64,000 bases of DNA from Actinomadura rayongensis. Its GTDB lineage: Bacteria > Actinomycetota > Actinomycetes > Streptosporangiales > Streptosporangiaceae. Positions 1 to 7,210 of the stretch are shown here, piece by piece; position 1 is the stretch's first letter; every line of letters begins with the position of its first letter. A program made the translations under genes and the position numbers. The stretch covers positions 1 to 64,000 of the forward strand of contig NZ_WUTW01000010.1 of NCBI RefSeq assembly GCF_009831215.1. The letters run 5' to 3'. The notes under the pieces were generated by a model that saw only the letters and a list, made by a program, of their open reading frames with translations, did no database searches and was not told the origin of the DNA.

Positions 1-395
1 GGCGCGGCAGCGCGGGCAGCGCGGCGACGCGGACGGCGCGGCAGCGCGGCGACGCGGACGGCGCGGCAGCGCGGCGACGCGGACGGCGCGGCGACGCGGA
101 CGGCGCGGCAGCGCGGACGGCGCGGCAGCGCGGGCAGCGCGGCAGCGCGCACGGCGCGGGCGACGCGGCAACGCGGCAACGCGGCAACGCGGGCGACGCG
201 GACGGCGCGGCAGCGCGGGCAGCGCGGCAGCGCGGGCAGCGCGGCAGCGCGCACGGCGCGGGCGACGCGGCAACGCGGGCGACGCGGACGGCGCGGGCGA
301 CGCGGCAACGCGGGCGACGCGGGCAGCGCGGCAGCGCGGCAGCGCGGCAGCGCGGCAGCGCGGCAGCGCGCACGGCGCGGGCAGCGCGGGCGGCG
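1..395. repeat. GC-rich short tandem repeat array
   Basis: The left edge of the window is an array of 8-9 nt units built on gcgcggcag, acgcggacg and gcgcgggca, in irregular order. It continues beyond the left edge. Short frames across it are only low-complexity Arg/Ala/Gly strings. It resembles in style the arrays at 4621, 5361 and 9241 of this window, but the unit is different. Confidence 0.85.
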
Positions 396-936
396 CGACC
401 CGTAGGTTGGCGGCCGTCGGGCGACGACGCGTGTCCGACGTGCCGACGTCCGCGCGGCGTGCGGTCTCGTCCGGGGGGACGTCGAGTCCTTCTGTGGCGG
501 ACGGGCGTCGCGCGGTGCGCAGGGTCTGTTCGTGGGGGCGTCGGCGCGTCCGCCTTCTCGGCCTTCCGCCCGGTGTCGGCGGGCGGGCACGGCCGCTCGG
601 CGCGTGCTTGCCGCCCGCGTTCCTGGCGTCTGCGTCGTCGCCGAGGGCATCGCGGTCGAGGGTGTCGCGGCGCCGGGTGGGCGCGATCTTTCGCTTCGAG
701 GACGGACGGTTCGCGGGGAGGCAGGTTTCCGGCCGCGAACAGGCCTGAGGAGCGGATCGCCTGACGTTTCGCCGGGACGGCGGCGTCGTGGGCCGCGCGC
801 GGGGGCGTGCGGGCCGCCCGGCCGGACGGGCCGCTCGCCGGGGGCGGCGCGGTGAGCGGGCCGGGGGCCCGCAGGTGCGGTGCCGCGCTTGTGAGGGGGC
901 GGCCCGTGCCGGGTTTCGGCTGTCGTGCGGCGAGGG
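396..936. other. Intergenic stretch without a recognisable gene
   Basis: About 540 bases between the repeat array and the methyltransferase gene. Several open frames exist on the plus strand, but all give Arg/Gly/Ala-rich strings with no domain, no convincing ribosome binding site and mutual overlap, as expected by chance at this GC content. I see nothing functional in it. Confidence 0.5.
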
Positions 937-1515
937 TCAGGTGAAGCTGACGGTCTGGGAGGTCGGGGTGGCTGTCAGGTGGAGGCGGTTCAGGGGGCCA
1001 GCGGGGGTTGGGCGGGGGGATTTCTGGTGTTTGCCGCGGCGGGGGCGGACGGTGGTCTTGTCGGTGGTGGCGCCGCCGGTGGCCGTGCCTTTGGTCACGC
1101 TCAGGGCCAGTAGGGCACCGGGGTATTCGGGGCCTGTGTAGGGGACGACTATCCGGCCGCCTTCTTTGGTCTGTTCGATCCAGGCCGGGGGGATCTTGTG
1201 GGTGCCCGCAGGGGACACCACTCGGTCGAAGGGGGCCTGATCGGGGGCGCCTTTTTCGGCGTCGCCGGTGATTACGGTGATGCGGGCGGCCAGGGCGGGC
1301 GGCGGTGTCGGGGCCAGGTCCAGGGTGGGTTCGACCGTTGTCACTCGGGCTCCGGCCTCGGCCAGGCGGGTGGCTGTTTGGCCGGTGCCCGTGCCTATCT
1401 CCAGGACGGACATGCCCGGTTTCAGGTCCAGAGCGTCCAGCATTCGGCGCCAGACTCGGTCGGGGATGACGTCGCGGGTGTCCGCCTCAGTCGCTGGTTT
1501 GCTGTGCTTTCCCAC
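937..1515 (-). CDS. PCMT-like SAM-dependent methyltransferase
   Basis: 192 aa. Residues ~35-45 carry VLEIGTGTGQTA, the SAM-binding motif I of Rossmann methyltransferases, followed by an acidic motif II region (VTTVEP) and the RIVVPY segment typical of protein-L-isoaspartate O-methyltransferases. It could methylate a protein carboxyl group, but members of this short actinomycete branch often act on other substrates, so the substrate is open. Start is GTG at 1515, preceded by a GGAAAGGA ribosome site. The C-terminal 60 residues are basic and low in complexity. It stands alone, upstream of nothing obvious on its strand. Confidence 0.7.
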   Translation of the reverse strand: MGKHSKPATEADTRDVIPDRVWRRMLDALDLKPGMSVLEIGTGTGQTATRLAEAGARVTTVEPTLDLAPTPPPALAARITVITGDAEKGAPDQAPFDRVVSPAGTHKIPPAWIEQTKEGGRIVVPYTGPEYPGALLALSVTKGTATGGATTDKTTVRPRRGKHQKSPRPTPAGPLNRLHLTATPTSQTVSFT

Positions 1516-1646
1516 GTGACCGTCCTTTCCGTGCCGTTGGACGCGGCCAGCGTAGGACGGGCGTCGTTCGGGGACGAGTGGAAAAGCGAACTACCCCCTT
1601 ATTCCCATCTGGACCTTCTGTCGCTTGTTCCGGTGGTGGAAAGGCG

Positions 1647-1683
1647 AGCGCCCCCTGTCCGGGAGGGCGGACCAGGAGGCGCT
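1647..1683 (-). terminator. Candidate terminator after the first DUF397 gene
   Basis: An imperfect inverted repeat: left arm 1647-1660 (agcgccccctgtcc) pairs with right arm 1669-1683 (ggaccaggaggcgct). It sits 20 bases past the stop of the DUF397 gene on the minus strand. There is no T-tract, which is common for actinomycete terminators. Confidence 0.5.
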
Positions 1684-1703
1684 ACTTCGTCGGGGGTTCG
1701 GGG

Positions 1704-1880
1704 TCAGGCGCCCCGGATCGCCGCCGTGAGACGGCGGAAAGCGGGGCGGGGGACGTGGAGTTCCGGGCCTTCGGGGTTCTTGCTGTCGCGGATGGCGATC
1801 GCGGCGGGGGCGTTCGCCAGTTCGATGCAGTGGCCGCCGTTCTCGTCGCTGCGGGACGCCTTGCGCCAGTTGGCTTCCAT
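1704..1880 (-). CDS. DUF397 protein (first of a tandem pair)
   Basis: A 58-aa protein read directly from the minus strand: it begins MEANWRKASRSDENGGHC and ends RRLTAAIRGA. The WRKASRS...GG.CIELA pattern, the IRDSKNPEGP motif and the C-terminal F..L...IR segment define DUF397, a small family almost confined to actinomycetes. DUF397 proteins are normally encoded beside an XRE/DUF5753 regulator, as here, and take part in developmental or antibiotic regulation (for example the whiJ and abaA loci of Streptomyces). It is about 55% identical by eye to the DUF397 protein at 1914, so the pair looks like a tandem duplication. Confidence 0.85.
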   Translation of the reverse strand: MEANWRKASRSDENGGHCIELANAPAAIAIRDSKNPEGPELHVPRPAFRRLTAAIRGA

Positions 1881-1913
1881 CGGCCCTGCTCCTTTTGGTC
1901 CGGGGGTCGTTTG

Positions 1914-2099
1914 TCAGATACCCCGGACGGCGGTCGCGAAGCGGCGGAAGTCAGCGCGTGCGACGACGAGCTTCGGGCCTTCAGGGTCCTTGCTGTCCCG
2001 AACCGCGACCGTGTGGGGAACGTTCGCCAGTTCGATGCAGGCGCCGCCCCGGTCGTCGCTGCGGGATGCCTTGCGCCACCGGACGTTAGTCAGGTCCAC
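1914..2099 (-). CDS. DUF397 protein (second of a tandem pair)
   Basis: 61 aa with the same WRKASRSDD.GGACIELA and VRDSKDPEGPKL motifs as its neighbour. The start is a GTG at 2099 that overlaps the 3' end of the XRE/DUF5753 gene by 10 bases, so the two are almost surely translationally coupled. In known loci the XRE/DUF5753 protein and its DUF397 partner form a functional pair; the presence of two DUF397 genes behind one regulator is the only unusual point. Confidence 0.88.
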   Translation of the reverse strand: MDLTNVRWRKASRSDDRGGACIELANVPHTVAVRDSKDPEGPKLVVARADFRRFATAVRGI

Positions 2100-2875
2100 T
2101 TCTCCTCCAGCACCTTCTTCAGGAAGGCCCGCGAGTCCTCCAGGTTGAGGGCGCGGGTCGTGAGCGTCATAAACGCCTCGTTCGCCATCACCAGCTCGCC
2201 CGCCTTGGTCGAGGTGACGGCGTCGGCCGTCTTCTCCTCGTAGAGGACCTCGGTGCGGTCGAGCTGAGTCGCGATGTGGAACGAGCCGAACACGCCCCGG
2301 TAGTAGGCGATCGGGGCGATCTGAAGGTGAACCCTATCGTGGTGGGAGATCTCGATGAGGTGCTCGATCTGGGCGCGCATCACCTCGCGCGACCCGACCT
2401 GCCGGTAGAGGATGGTCTCGTCCAGGATGACGCAGACCAGCGGCGCGTCCTCGCGGTCGAGCATCCCCCGCCGGGCGAGGCGCGCCTGGATCAGGTCTTC
2501 CTTCCCGAGCAGGACCTTGGCGTAGTCCGCGGTCTGGAACGGGCCGTAGATGAGCTGCGACTCGTAGACGCGGAGCAGGGTCGCGGCCTGCTCGGCGTGC
2601 GAGAAGTCGATGAAGTACGCGGGGTAGCTCGCGTTGCGGACCATTTCGTCCCACTTCTTGATGATTTCGCCCTTCGCATCGAGCGCCTTGTCCGTGCGCT
2701 CGGAGAAGTCGCGGCGGCAGCGCGTCACGCCCGCTTCGACCTGACTCACGTAGCTTGCCGAGACCTGAAGCCTTTTGGCGAGCTGCGCGATGTTGAGGTC
2801 CGTCTCCTCCCGCTTCCCGCGGACGAAAGAGCCGTACGCCTTGAGCACGTGATTGGTCCTGCGGCGAGCCGCCAT
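2090..2875 (-). CDS. XRE-family regulator with DUF5753 (Scr1/WhiJ-like)
   Basis: 261 aa from the ATG at 2875, which has a strong AAGGAGGAAAG ribosome site; longer upstream frames lack one. Residues ~10-65 form an XRE helix-turn-helix (LAKRLQVSASYVSQVEAG). The rest is the DUF5753 domain, with the FQTADYA, VILDETILYR and LQIAPI segments of Scr1-type regulators. Such proteins bind DNA and pair with the DUF397 product encoded just downstream. An anti-sigma-like ATP-binding gene diverges from it, the usual three-gene arrangement in Streptomyces and relatives. Overlapping inverted repeats at 2896-2922, just before its start, are a likely site of autoregulation. Confidence 0.92.
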   Translation of the reverse strand: MAARRRTNHVLKAYGSFVRGKREETDLNIAQLAKRLQVSASYVSQVEAGVTRCRRDFSERTDKALDAKGEIIKKWDEMVRNASYPAYFIDFSHAEQAATLLRVYESQLIYGPFQTADYAKVLLGKEDLIQARLARRGMLDREDAPLVCVILDETILYRQVGSREVMRAQIEHLIEISHHDRVHLQIAPIAYYRGVFGSFHIATQLDRTEVLYEEKTADAVTSTKAGELVMANEAFMTLTTRALNLEDSRAFLKKVLEEKWT

Positions 2876-2895
2876 GTTCTTTCCTCCTTCGGCGC

Positions 2896-2922
2896 GGCGT
2901 AACCATCGTAAGTAATTACGCC
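2896..2922. promoter_or_regulatory. Candidate operator of the XRE/DUF5753 regulator
   Basis: Three copies of the half-site cgtaa/ttacg lie in 27 bases. The outer arms ggcgtaa (2896-2902) and ttacgcc (2916-2922) are a 7-bp inverted repeat, and an inner inverted repeat cgtaa-gtaa-ttacg spans 2907-2920. It lies 21 bases upstream of the regulator start, in the divergent intergenic region, as expected of an operator. The binding protein is inferred. Confidence 0.5.
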
Positions 2923-3039
2923 ATCCATGTCCGCGCCACCCGTTTGAGGCGCCAGACTTGGGTGGCACGGTACGCGAATCGGTGGCTAGATGGGACGCGA
3001 TCCGAAAAAAAACCCGCCGTCGCATCAAAGGCCGCAACG

Positions 3040-3465
3040 ATGATCACCGAGGAAAGATCGCCTGGACTCGATCCGCTTAACGACGTTTCCACTCTCACCA
3101 TACTGTCCACGGCCCGCGCCGTTCGTACCGCCCGCGAATATGTCGTGCGGTGGTTTACGGCACGCGGTTATGCGTCCTCCCTAATACAGGACGCCCGACT
3201 CGTCACCAGCGAATTGGTCACCAACGCCTACGTCCACGCGAACGGGCGGCAGAGGATCCACGTCCACCTGTACGACTCGGACGCCGGACCCGTCATCGAG
3301 GTGTGGGACTCCAGCTCGCAGCGGCCCGCACCCGGCGACCTCGCGGACACCGACGCCGAGAACGGACGCGGGCTCGCGACCGTCGCGGCCCTCGCCGCCG
3401 CGTGGGGCGTCAATCCGCTCGCGGGCGGCGGCAAGGCCGTCTACGCCGTCCTCGCGGTCCCCTAG
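3040..3465 (+). CDS. Anti-sigma-factor-type ATP-binding protein (HATPase_c_2)
   Basis: 141 aa from ATG 3040. It has the N-box TSELVTNAYVHA (residues ~55-66) and a G1 box ENGRGLATVAALA near residue 110 of GHKL ATPases, with no histidine-kinase dimerisation domain. This is the RsbW/SpoIIAB-like class common in actinomycetes, which bind and hold sigma or anti-anti-sigma factors, or phosphorylate the latter. It is divergent from the XRE/DUF5753 gene and so probably belongs to the same regulatory unit. A longer frame reaches back to 2944, but the region holds the inverted repeats and has no ribosome site. Confidence 0.85.
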   Translation: MITEERSPGLDPLNDVSTLTILSTARAVRTAREYVVRWFTARGYASSLIQDARLVTSELVTNAYVHANGRQRIHVHLYDSDAGPVIEVWDSSSQRPAPGDLADTDAENGRGLATVAALAAAWGVNPLAGGGKAVYAVLAVP

Positions 3466-3492
3466 GCGCCGCGCCGGTGCTCCCCCGGCGCC
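3465..3492 (+). terminator. Candidate terminator after the ATP-binding gene
   Basis: Inverted repeat with 7-bp arms ggcgccg (3465-3471) and cggcgcc (3486-3492), starting at the last base of the stop codon. A second small hairpin, ggccgg-aggt-ccggcc, follows at 3537-3552. The rest of 3466-3746 holds no recognisable gene. Confidence 0.45.
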
Positions 3493-3746
3493 TCTCTCGG
3501 CTCCTTCGGCCCGTCCCGTGAGGTGGGGACAGGACGGGCCGGAGGTCCGGCCGCCGCGCGCCCGGCGGCCGTCGTGAGCGCCCGTGTCCCCTCGTCCTCG
3601 GGCTCCCGGGCGCTCGTCCCACCCCTGCGGGCCGTGTCCGGAGCGGCCGATGCCGCTCGGCAGTCGGTCCGGTACGGCCCGCAGGCCCCGCCGTTCACCT
3701 CCACGTCCGTCGTACGGCCACCGAGCCGTCCAGCACTGGGAAAGTC

Positions 3747-4070
3747 ATGAGCGAAACCGAACACGAGCAGCCGACTCTCTACACGCCGTCGGAGGTGGCG
3801 CAGTTCTTCCGCGTCGATCCGAAGACCGTCACGCGGTGGGCGCGCATGGGAACGCTGCACCCGATCACGCTGCCGTCGGGGCACCGGCGGTACCCCGCCA
3901 CCGAGATCCACGAACTGCTCAAGCTCGGCACCGCCAAGCAGCCCGCCGACCCCCGCCCCGACGACGACCTCGTCCCCGGCCTGCGGGCCCTGGCCGTGCT
4001 CCAGGCCGTCGTCCGCGACTACTTCGACGGCGACCCGTCCGCCGTCATGAAGGCCCTCTCGCAGGGCTGA
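3747..4070 (+). CDS. BldC-like MerR-type DNA-binding protein
   Basis: 107 aa. The first ~60 residues closely follow BldC, the small developmental regulator of Streptomyces: LYTPSEVAQFFRVDPKTVTR, then SGHRRYPATEIHELL. BldC is about 68 aa and has one winged helix-turn-helix with no effector domain; this protein carries an extra ~40-residue acidic C-terminal part (LRALAVLQAVVRDYFDGD). I infer a DNA-binding role in development or stress. It is not clear whether it is the true BldC or a paralogue, so no symbol is given. A strong hairpin follows it. Confidence 0.85.
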   Translation: MSETEHEQPTLYTPSEVAQFFRVDPKTVTRWARMGTLHPITLPSGHRRYPATEIHELLKLGTAKQPADPRPDDDLVPGLRALAVLQAVVRDYFDGDPSAVMKALSQG

Positions 4071-4082
4071 TCCGCCGACCCC

Positions 4083-4118
4083 GGGCCGCGTCCGCCGCAC
4101 TCGCGGCGGGCGCGGCCC
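4083..4118 (+). terminator. Strong hairpin terminator after the BldC-like gene
   Basis: A 16-bp stem with a 4-nt loop: gggccgcgtccgccgc (4083-4098) and gcggcgggcgcggccc (4103-4118), with a single T-G wobble. It lies 13 bases beyond the stop codon. There is only a short pyrimidine run after it. Confidence 0.7.
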
Positions 4119-4229
4119 ACTTTCCTCCCCCGAGGGCAAGGCCGTCCGAACTGTCTGGACAGGACTCCCGGGAGCCCCGTGCGCATAACGTGTCCGTCAG
4201 ATCACCAAGAGTCACAAGGAGGGGAAGGG

Positions 4230-4625
4230 ATGCGCGTTCACCTCAGCGCCCTGCTGGCACTGCTGACCTGCGCCGGAATCGTCGCGGGCGCCCCACCCGG
4301 CTGGGCGACGGCGCAGGGCGGTCCGGCGGGCGTCCGCAGCTTCGAGGACTGCCCACAGGGGCGCATGTGCATCTGGTACGGCTCCGGCGGGACCGGCGCC
4401 CGGCTGTCCTTCGCGCGGCGAGCGCCGAACCTGGCCGCGCTCGAAGGGCATCTGAACGATCACGTGTTCTCGGCGTGGAACCGCACCCGCGTGCGGTGGT
4501 GCCTCTGGGAGCACGCCGACTTCCACGGCGAGAGGAGGGCCGCACAACACGAACCGCTCGCGGGGTCGCGAGGCGAGATCGACGCCGGTTTCGCGCGCAA
4601 GATCAGCTCATTGAAGCCCTGCTGA
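4230..4625 (+). CDS. Secreted peptidase inhibitor, family I36
   Basis: 131 aa from ATG 4230, chosen for the AGGAGGGG ribosome site at 4217-4224. An N-terminal signal peptide (ALLALLTCAGIVAGAPPGWA) precedes a beta/gamma-crystallin-like domain with paired cysteines: CPQGRMCIWY, then FSAWNRT and WCLWEHADFHG. This is the pattern of Streptomyces metalloprotease inhibitor SMPI and other I36 proteins, which are exported and thought to guard secreted or competing proteases. The inhibitory activity is inferred from the family. A tandem array of 21-bp units begins at its stop codon. Confidence 0.75.
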   Translation: MRVHLSALLALLTCAGIVAGAPPGWATAQGGPAGVRSFEDCPQGRMCIWYGSGGTGARLSFARRAPNLAALEGHLNDHVFSAWNRTRVRWCLWEHADFHGERRAAQHEPLAGSRGEIDAGFARKISSLKPC

Positions 4626-4766
4626 CCGCGCTCCCGGCGAAGCTGACCGCACTCCGGGCGGGCGGACCTCACTCCCGGCGAAGCTGACCGCTTTCCGGGC
4701 AGGGCTGACCGCACTCCCGGCGAAGCTGATCGCATTCCGGGCAGGGCTGACCGCGCTCCGGGCGGA
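4621..4766 (+). repeat. Seven 21-bp tandem units starting at the I36 stop codon
   Basis: Consensus gctgaccgcactcccggcgaa, with seven copies (one of 20 bp) that alternate between endings ggcgaa and ggcagg/ggcggg, so the higher-order period is 42 bp. The first copy contains the TGA stop of the inhibitor gene. The array fills nearly all the space up to the DUF4291 gene. Confidence 0.85.
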
Positions 4767-4807
4767 AATGCGTTGCTTTTCCGGGCTGCGGCGGGCACGG
4801 TCGGGCG

Positions 4808-5392
4808 GTGGAGCTGTTCGAGATTCGCGCTGACCATGACCGGGACTCGATCGTCGTCTACCAGGCGTACGGGCGGGCGATCGGGGCGCCGGCGGTCGCG
4901 GCCGGACGGTTCGTGCCGCCGTTCTCGCGGACCCGGATGACGTGGATCAAGCCGTCCTTCCTGTGGCTGATGGCGCGCAGCGGATGGGCGCGCAAGCCCG
5001 GGCAGGAAATGGTGCTCGGGGTGCGGATCAGCCGTGCGGGGTGGGAGAGCGCTTTGGACCGGGCGGTGCTGACCGGGCCCGATCGGTCGGTGTTCCGGGA
5101 CGCGACGGAATGGCGGGCCGCGTTCAAGCGGGCGACGGTGCACGTCCAGTGGGATCCCGAGCGGACGATCCACGGCGCTCCGTTGGACGCGCGCAGCATT
5201 CAGGTCGGGATCAGCCGCCATGTGATCGGCGAGTACGCCGACGAGTGGGTGCGCGAAATCAGGGATCTGACACCACTCGTCCGCAAGATCCACGGGCTGC
5301 TGCTGGACGGGCGCACGAGCCGCGCGAAGGCGCTCCTGCCCAAAGAACGGCTTTATCCCTACCGCGCGCCGCATCTGCGGCTGGATGCCTGA
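4808..5392 (+). CDS. DUF4291 family protein
   Basis: 194 aa. It shows the conserved DUF4291 signatures: IVVYQAYG near the N-terminus, AAGRFVPPFSRTRMTWIKPS (residues ~37-56), the FLWLMARSGWA.KPGQE block, VHVQWDPER and the C-terminal RSIQVGISR. The family is widespread, cytosolic and of unknown biochemical role. The start is a GTG at 4808. Its last codons, which encode YRAPHLRLDA, form the first unit of a 47/48-bp tandem array that continues for 300 bases after the stop. Confidence 0.88.
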   Translation: MELFEIRADHDRDSIVVYQAYGRAIGAPAVAAGRFVPPFSRTRMTWIKPSFLWLMARSGWARKPGQEMVLGVRISRAGWESALDRAVLTGPDRSVFRDATEWRAAFKRATVHVQWDPERTIHGAPLDARSIQVGISRHVIGEYADEWVREIRDLTPLVRKIHGLLLDGRTSRAKALLPKERLYPYRAPHLRLDA

Positions 5393-5692
5393 CCGGGCGC
5401 GATCCTCTACCGCGCGCGGCACCTGCGGCTGCATGCTTGGCCGGGGCCGATCCCCACCGCGCGCCGCATCTGCGGCTGGATGCCTGACCGGGCGCGATCC
5501 CCACCGCGCGCCGCACCTGCGGCTGGATGCCTGACCGGGCGCGATCCTCTACCGCGCGCGGCACCTGCGGCTGCATGCTTGGCCGGGGCCGATCCCCACC
5601 GCGCGCCGCATCTGCGGCTGGATGCCTGACTGGGCGCGATCCTCTACCGCGCGCGGCATCTGCGGCTGGATGCTTGACTGGGCGCGGGATCG
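5361..5692 (+). repeat. Seven 47/48-bp tandem copies of the DUF4291 gene end
   Basis: Units begin with accgcgcg at 5361, 5409, 5456, 5503, 5551, 5598 and 5646 (spacings 48, 47, 47, 48, 47, 48). Unit one is the coding end and stop codon of the DUF4291 gene. The block 5409-5550 is nearly repeated as 5551-5692, a 142-bp higher-order repeat. Many units carry the perfect inverted repeat gccgca-tc-tgcggc. It ends 12 bases before the response-regulator start, within whose leader lies a GGAGG ribosome site. Confidence 0.9.
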
Positions 5693-5704
5693 AGGAGGTC
5701 GGCG

Positions 5705-6370
5705 ATGATCAGAGTCGTGCTCGCGGACGATCAGGTGCTCGTCCGCGCCGGGTTCCGCGCGCTGCTGGACGCGCAGGACGGCGTCGAGGTCGTCGGGGAG
5801 GCCGGGACCGGGGACGAGGCGGTCGAGCTGGCCCGGCGGCTGCGGCCCGACGTGTTGCTGATGGACATCCGGATGCCGGGGCTGGACGGGCTGGAGGCCA
5901 CGCGGCGCATCACGGCCGATGCTTCGCTCGAAGGGGTGCGGATCGTCATCCTGACCACGTTCGAGCTGGACGAGTACGTGTTCGAGGCGCTGCGCGGCGG
6001 CGCGTCCGGGTTCCTCGTGAAGGACACCGAGCCCGTCGAGCTGGTCGCGGCGGTGCGGGCGGCGGCGCGCGGGGACGCGCTGCTGTCCCCCGGCGTCACG
6101 CGGCGGCTCATCGCCGAGTTCGCCGCGCGCGCCAAGGAGCCCGTCGTCGCGCCCCGGCTGAACGCGCTGACCGACCGGGAGCGCGAGGTGATGACGCTGG
6201 TCGGCGAGGGGCTGAGCAACGAGGAGATCGCGGCGCGGCTCGTCGTCAGCCCCGCGACCGCCAAGACGCACGTCAGCCGCACTATGATCAAACTCGGGGC
6301 GCGGGACCGCGCGCAGCTCGTCGTGTTCGCCTACGAGTCCGGGCTCGTCAAGCCCGGCTGGCTGCCCTGA
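5705..6370 (+). CDS. NarL/LuxR-family response regulator
   Basis: 221 aa with a receiver domain (acidic pocket D8/D9, phospho-acceptor D54 in LLMDIRMPG, conserved lysine in FLVKDTE near residue 104) and a C-terminal LuxR-type helix-turn-helix (LTDREREVMTLVGEGLSNEE, residues ~157-176). It should bind promoters after phosphorylation by a NarX-like sensor kinase. No such kinase gene is next to it, so it is an orphan in this window. ATG 5705 has a GGAGG ribosome site. It is followed by a second receiver protein on the same strand. Confidence 0.93.
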   Translation: MIRVVLADDQVLVRAGFRALLDAQDGVEVVGEAGTGDEAVELARRLRPDVLLMDIRMPGLDGLEATRRITADASLEGVRIVILTTFELDEYVFEALRGGASGFLVKDTEPVELVAAVRAAARGDALLSPGVTRRLIAEFAARAKEPVVAPRLNALTDREREVMTLVGEGLSNEEIAARLVVSPATAKTHVSRTMIKLGARDRAQLVVFAYESGLVKPGWLP

Positions 6371-6458
6371 CCCGGCCCCGCCGATGGGCTGTCGCCACCC
6401 GCACCGACGTGACAAGGTGGGTGGCCTGCGAGACGCCCCCGACCCGCGGAGGATGACG

Positions 6459-7049
6459 GTGCAGGCGAAATCCGCGAAGGTCCTGGCCGTGGACGACCGC
6501 GACGAGAACCTCGTCGCGCTGACGGCGGTGCTGGACGCCCTGCCGGTCGAGGTCGTGGCCGTGACGTCCGGGCAGGCCGCGCTGAAGGAGTTGCTGAACG
6601 ACGAGTTCGCGCTCATCCTGCTCGACGTGATCATGCCGGGGATGGACGGGTTCGAGACGGCGCAGCACATCAAGGGGCGCGCGCGGACGCGGGACGTCCC
6701 GATCATCTTCCTCACGGCCGCGGGCGATGCCGGGGACGACGCGTACCGGGGCTATGCCGCCGGGGCCGTGGACTATCTGACCAAGCCGTTCGATCCGTGG
6801 CTGCTGCGCGCCAAGGTGTCGGTGTTCGTGGATCTGCACCGGCGGGAGGCGGAGGTGCGGCGGCGGGCGGAGCTGCTGCGGCGCGCCCTTCCCTCCGACG
6901 AGAACGTTCCCGCCCTGCTGAATCGGCAGGTGGGTCAGGTGGAGGCCGCGGTGGCGCGGCTGCGGGCCAAGGACGCGGAGCTGCCGCTGTCGGACGTCGA
7001 GACGCGGCTGGACGAGCTGCGGACCACCGTCCGGGCCCTGCTGTCCTGA
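6459..7049 (+). CDS. Single-domain-type response regulator with helical tail
   Basis: 196 aa from GTG 6459, which sits 6 nt after GGAGG; an ATG at 6453 is in frame but directly abuts that site. A receiver domain (D12/D13, phospho-acceptor D56 in ILLDVIMPGMDG, lysine in DYLTKPFDP) is followed by an ~75-residue charged helical region without a known output domain. Such proteins act by protein contacts, often with histidine kinases or phosphatases. It is separated from the upstream NarL-type regulator by 88 bases and may share its transcript. Confidence 0.85.
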   Translation: MQAKSAKVLAVDDRDENLVALTAVLDALPVEVVAVTSGQAALKELLNDEFALILLDVIMPGMDGFETAQHIKGRARTRDVPIIFLTAAGDAGDDAYRGYAAGAVDYLTKPFDPWLLRAKVSVFVDLHRREAEVRRRAELLRRALPSDENVPALLNRQVGQVEAAVARLRAKDAELPLSDVETRLDELRTTVRALLS

Positions 7050-7076
7050 CGTTTTGTCACTCGGCTGCGGGTTCGC

Positions 7077-7161
7077 CGAACGTTCGCTGACCGGTTTGTG
7101 CAGGTCGCTACGGGTTTCTTTACCTTCTGGGGTTTGGTGCAAGTAAGTACTTGAGGGTAAC
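7077..7161 (+). promoter_or_regulatory. Operator-like inverted repeats upstream of the DUF6230 gene
   Basis: The palindrome cgaacgttcg lies at 7077-7086. Further down, caagta-ag-tacttg (7140-7153) is a perfect inverted repeat, and a third related half-site, taacttgc, follows at 7158-7165, so gcaagt and acttgc arms also pair around it. The cluster ends about 50 bases before the DUF6230 start and is a likely regulator-binding site. The protein that binds it is unknown. Confidence 0.45.
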
Positions 7162-7210
7162 TTGCGAGAGGTTCATCACTTTTCGCGCACTCTTGTACGG
7201 AGCGTTCCCC

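Noticed and set aside
407-855. Short overlapping plus-strand frames next to the left repeat
   Set aside because: They overlap each other in several frames, have no ribosome sites and encode low-complexity basic sequence.
5361-5692. Possible CRISPR array
   Set aside because: The 47/48-bp units are contiguous with no unique spacers, and no cas genes are present.
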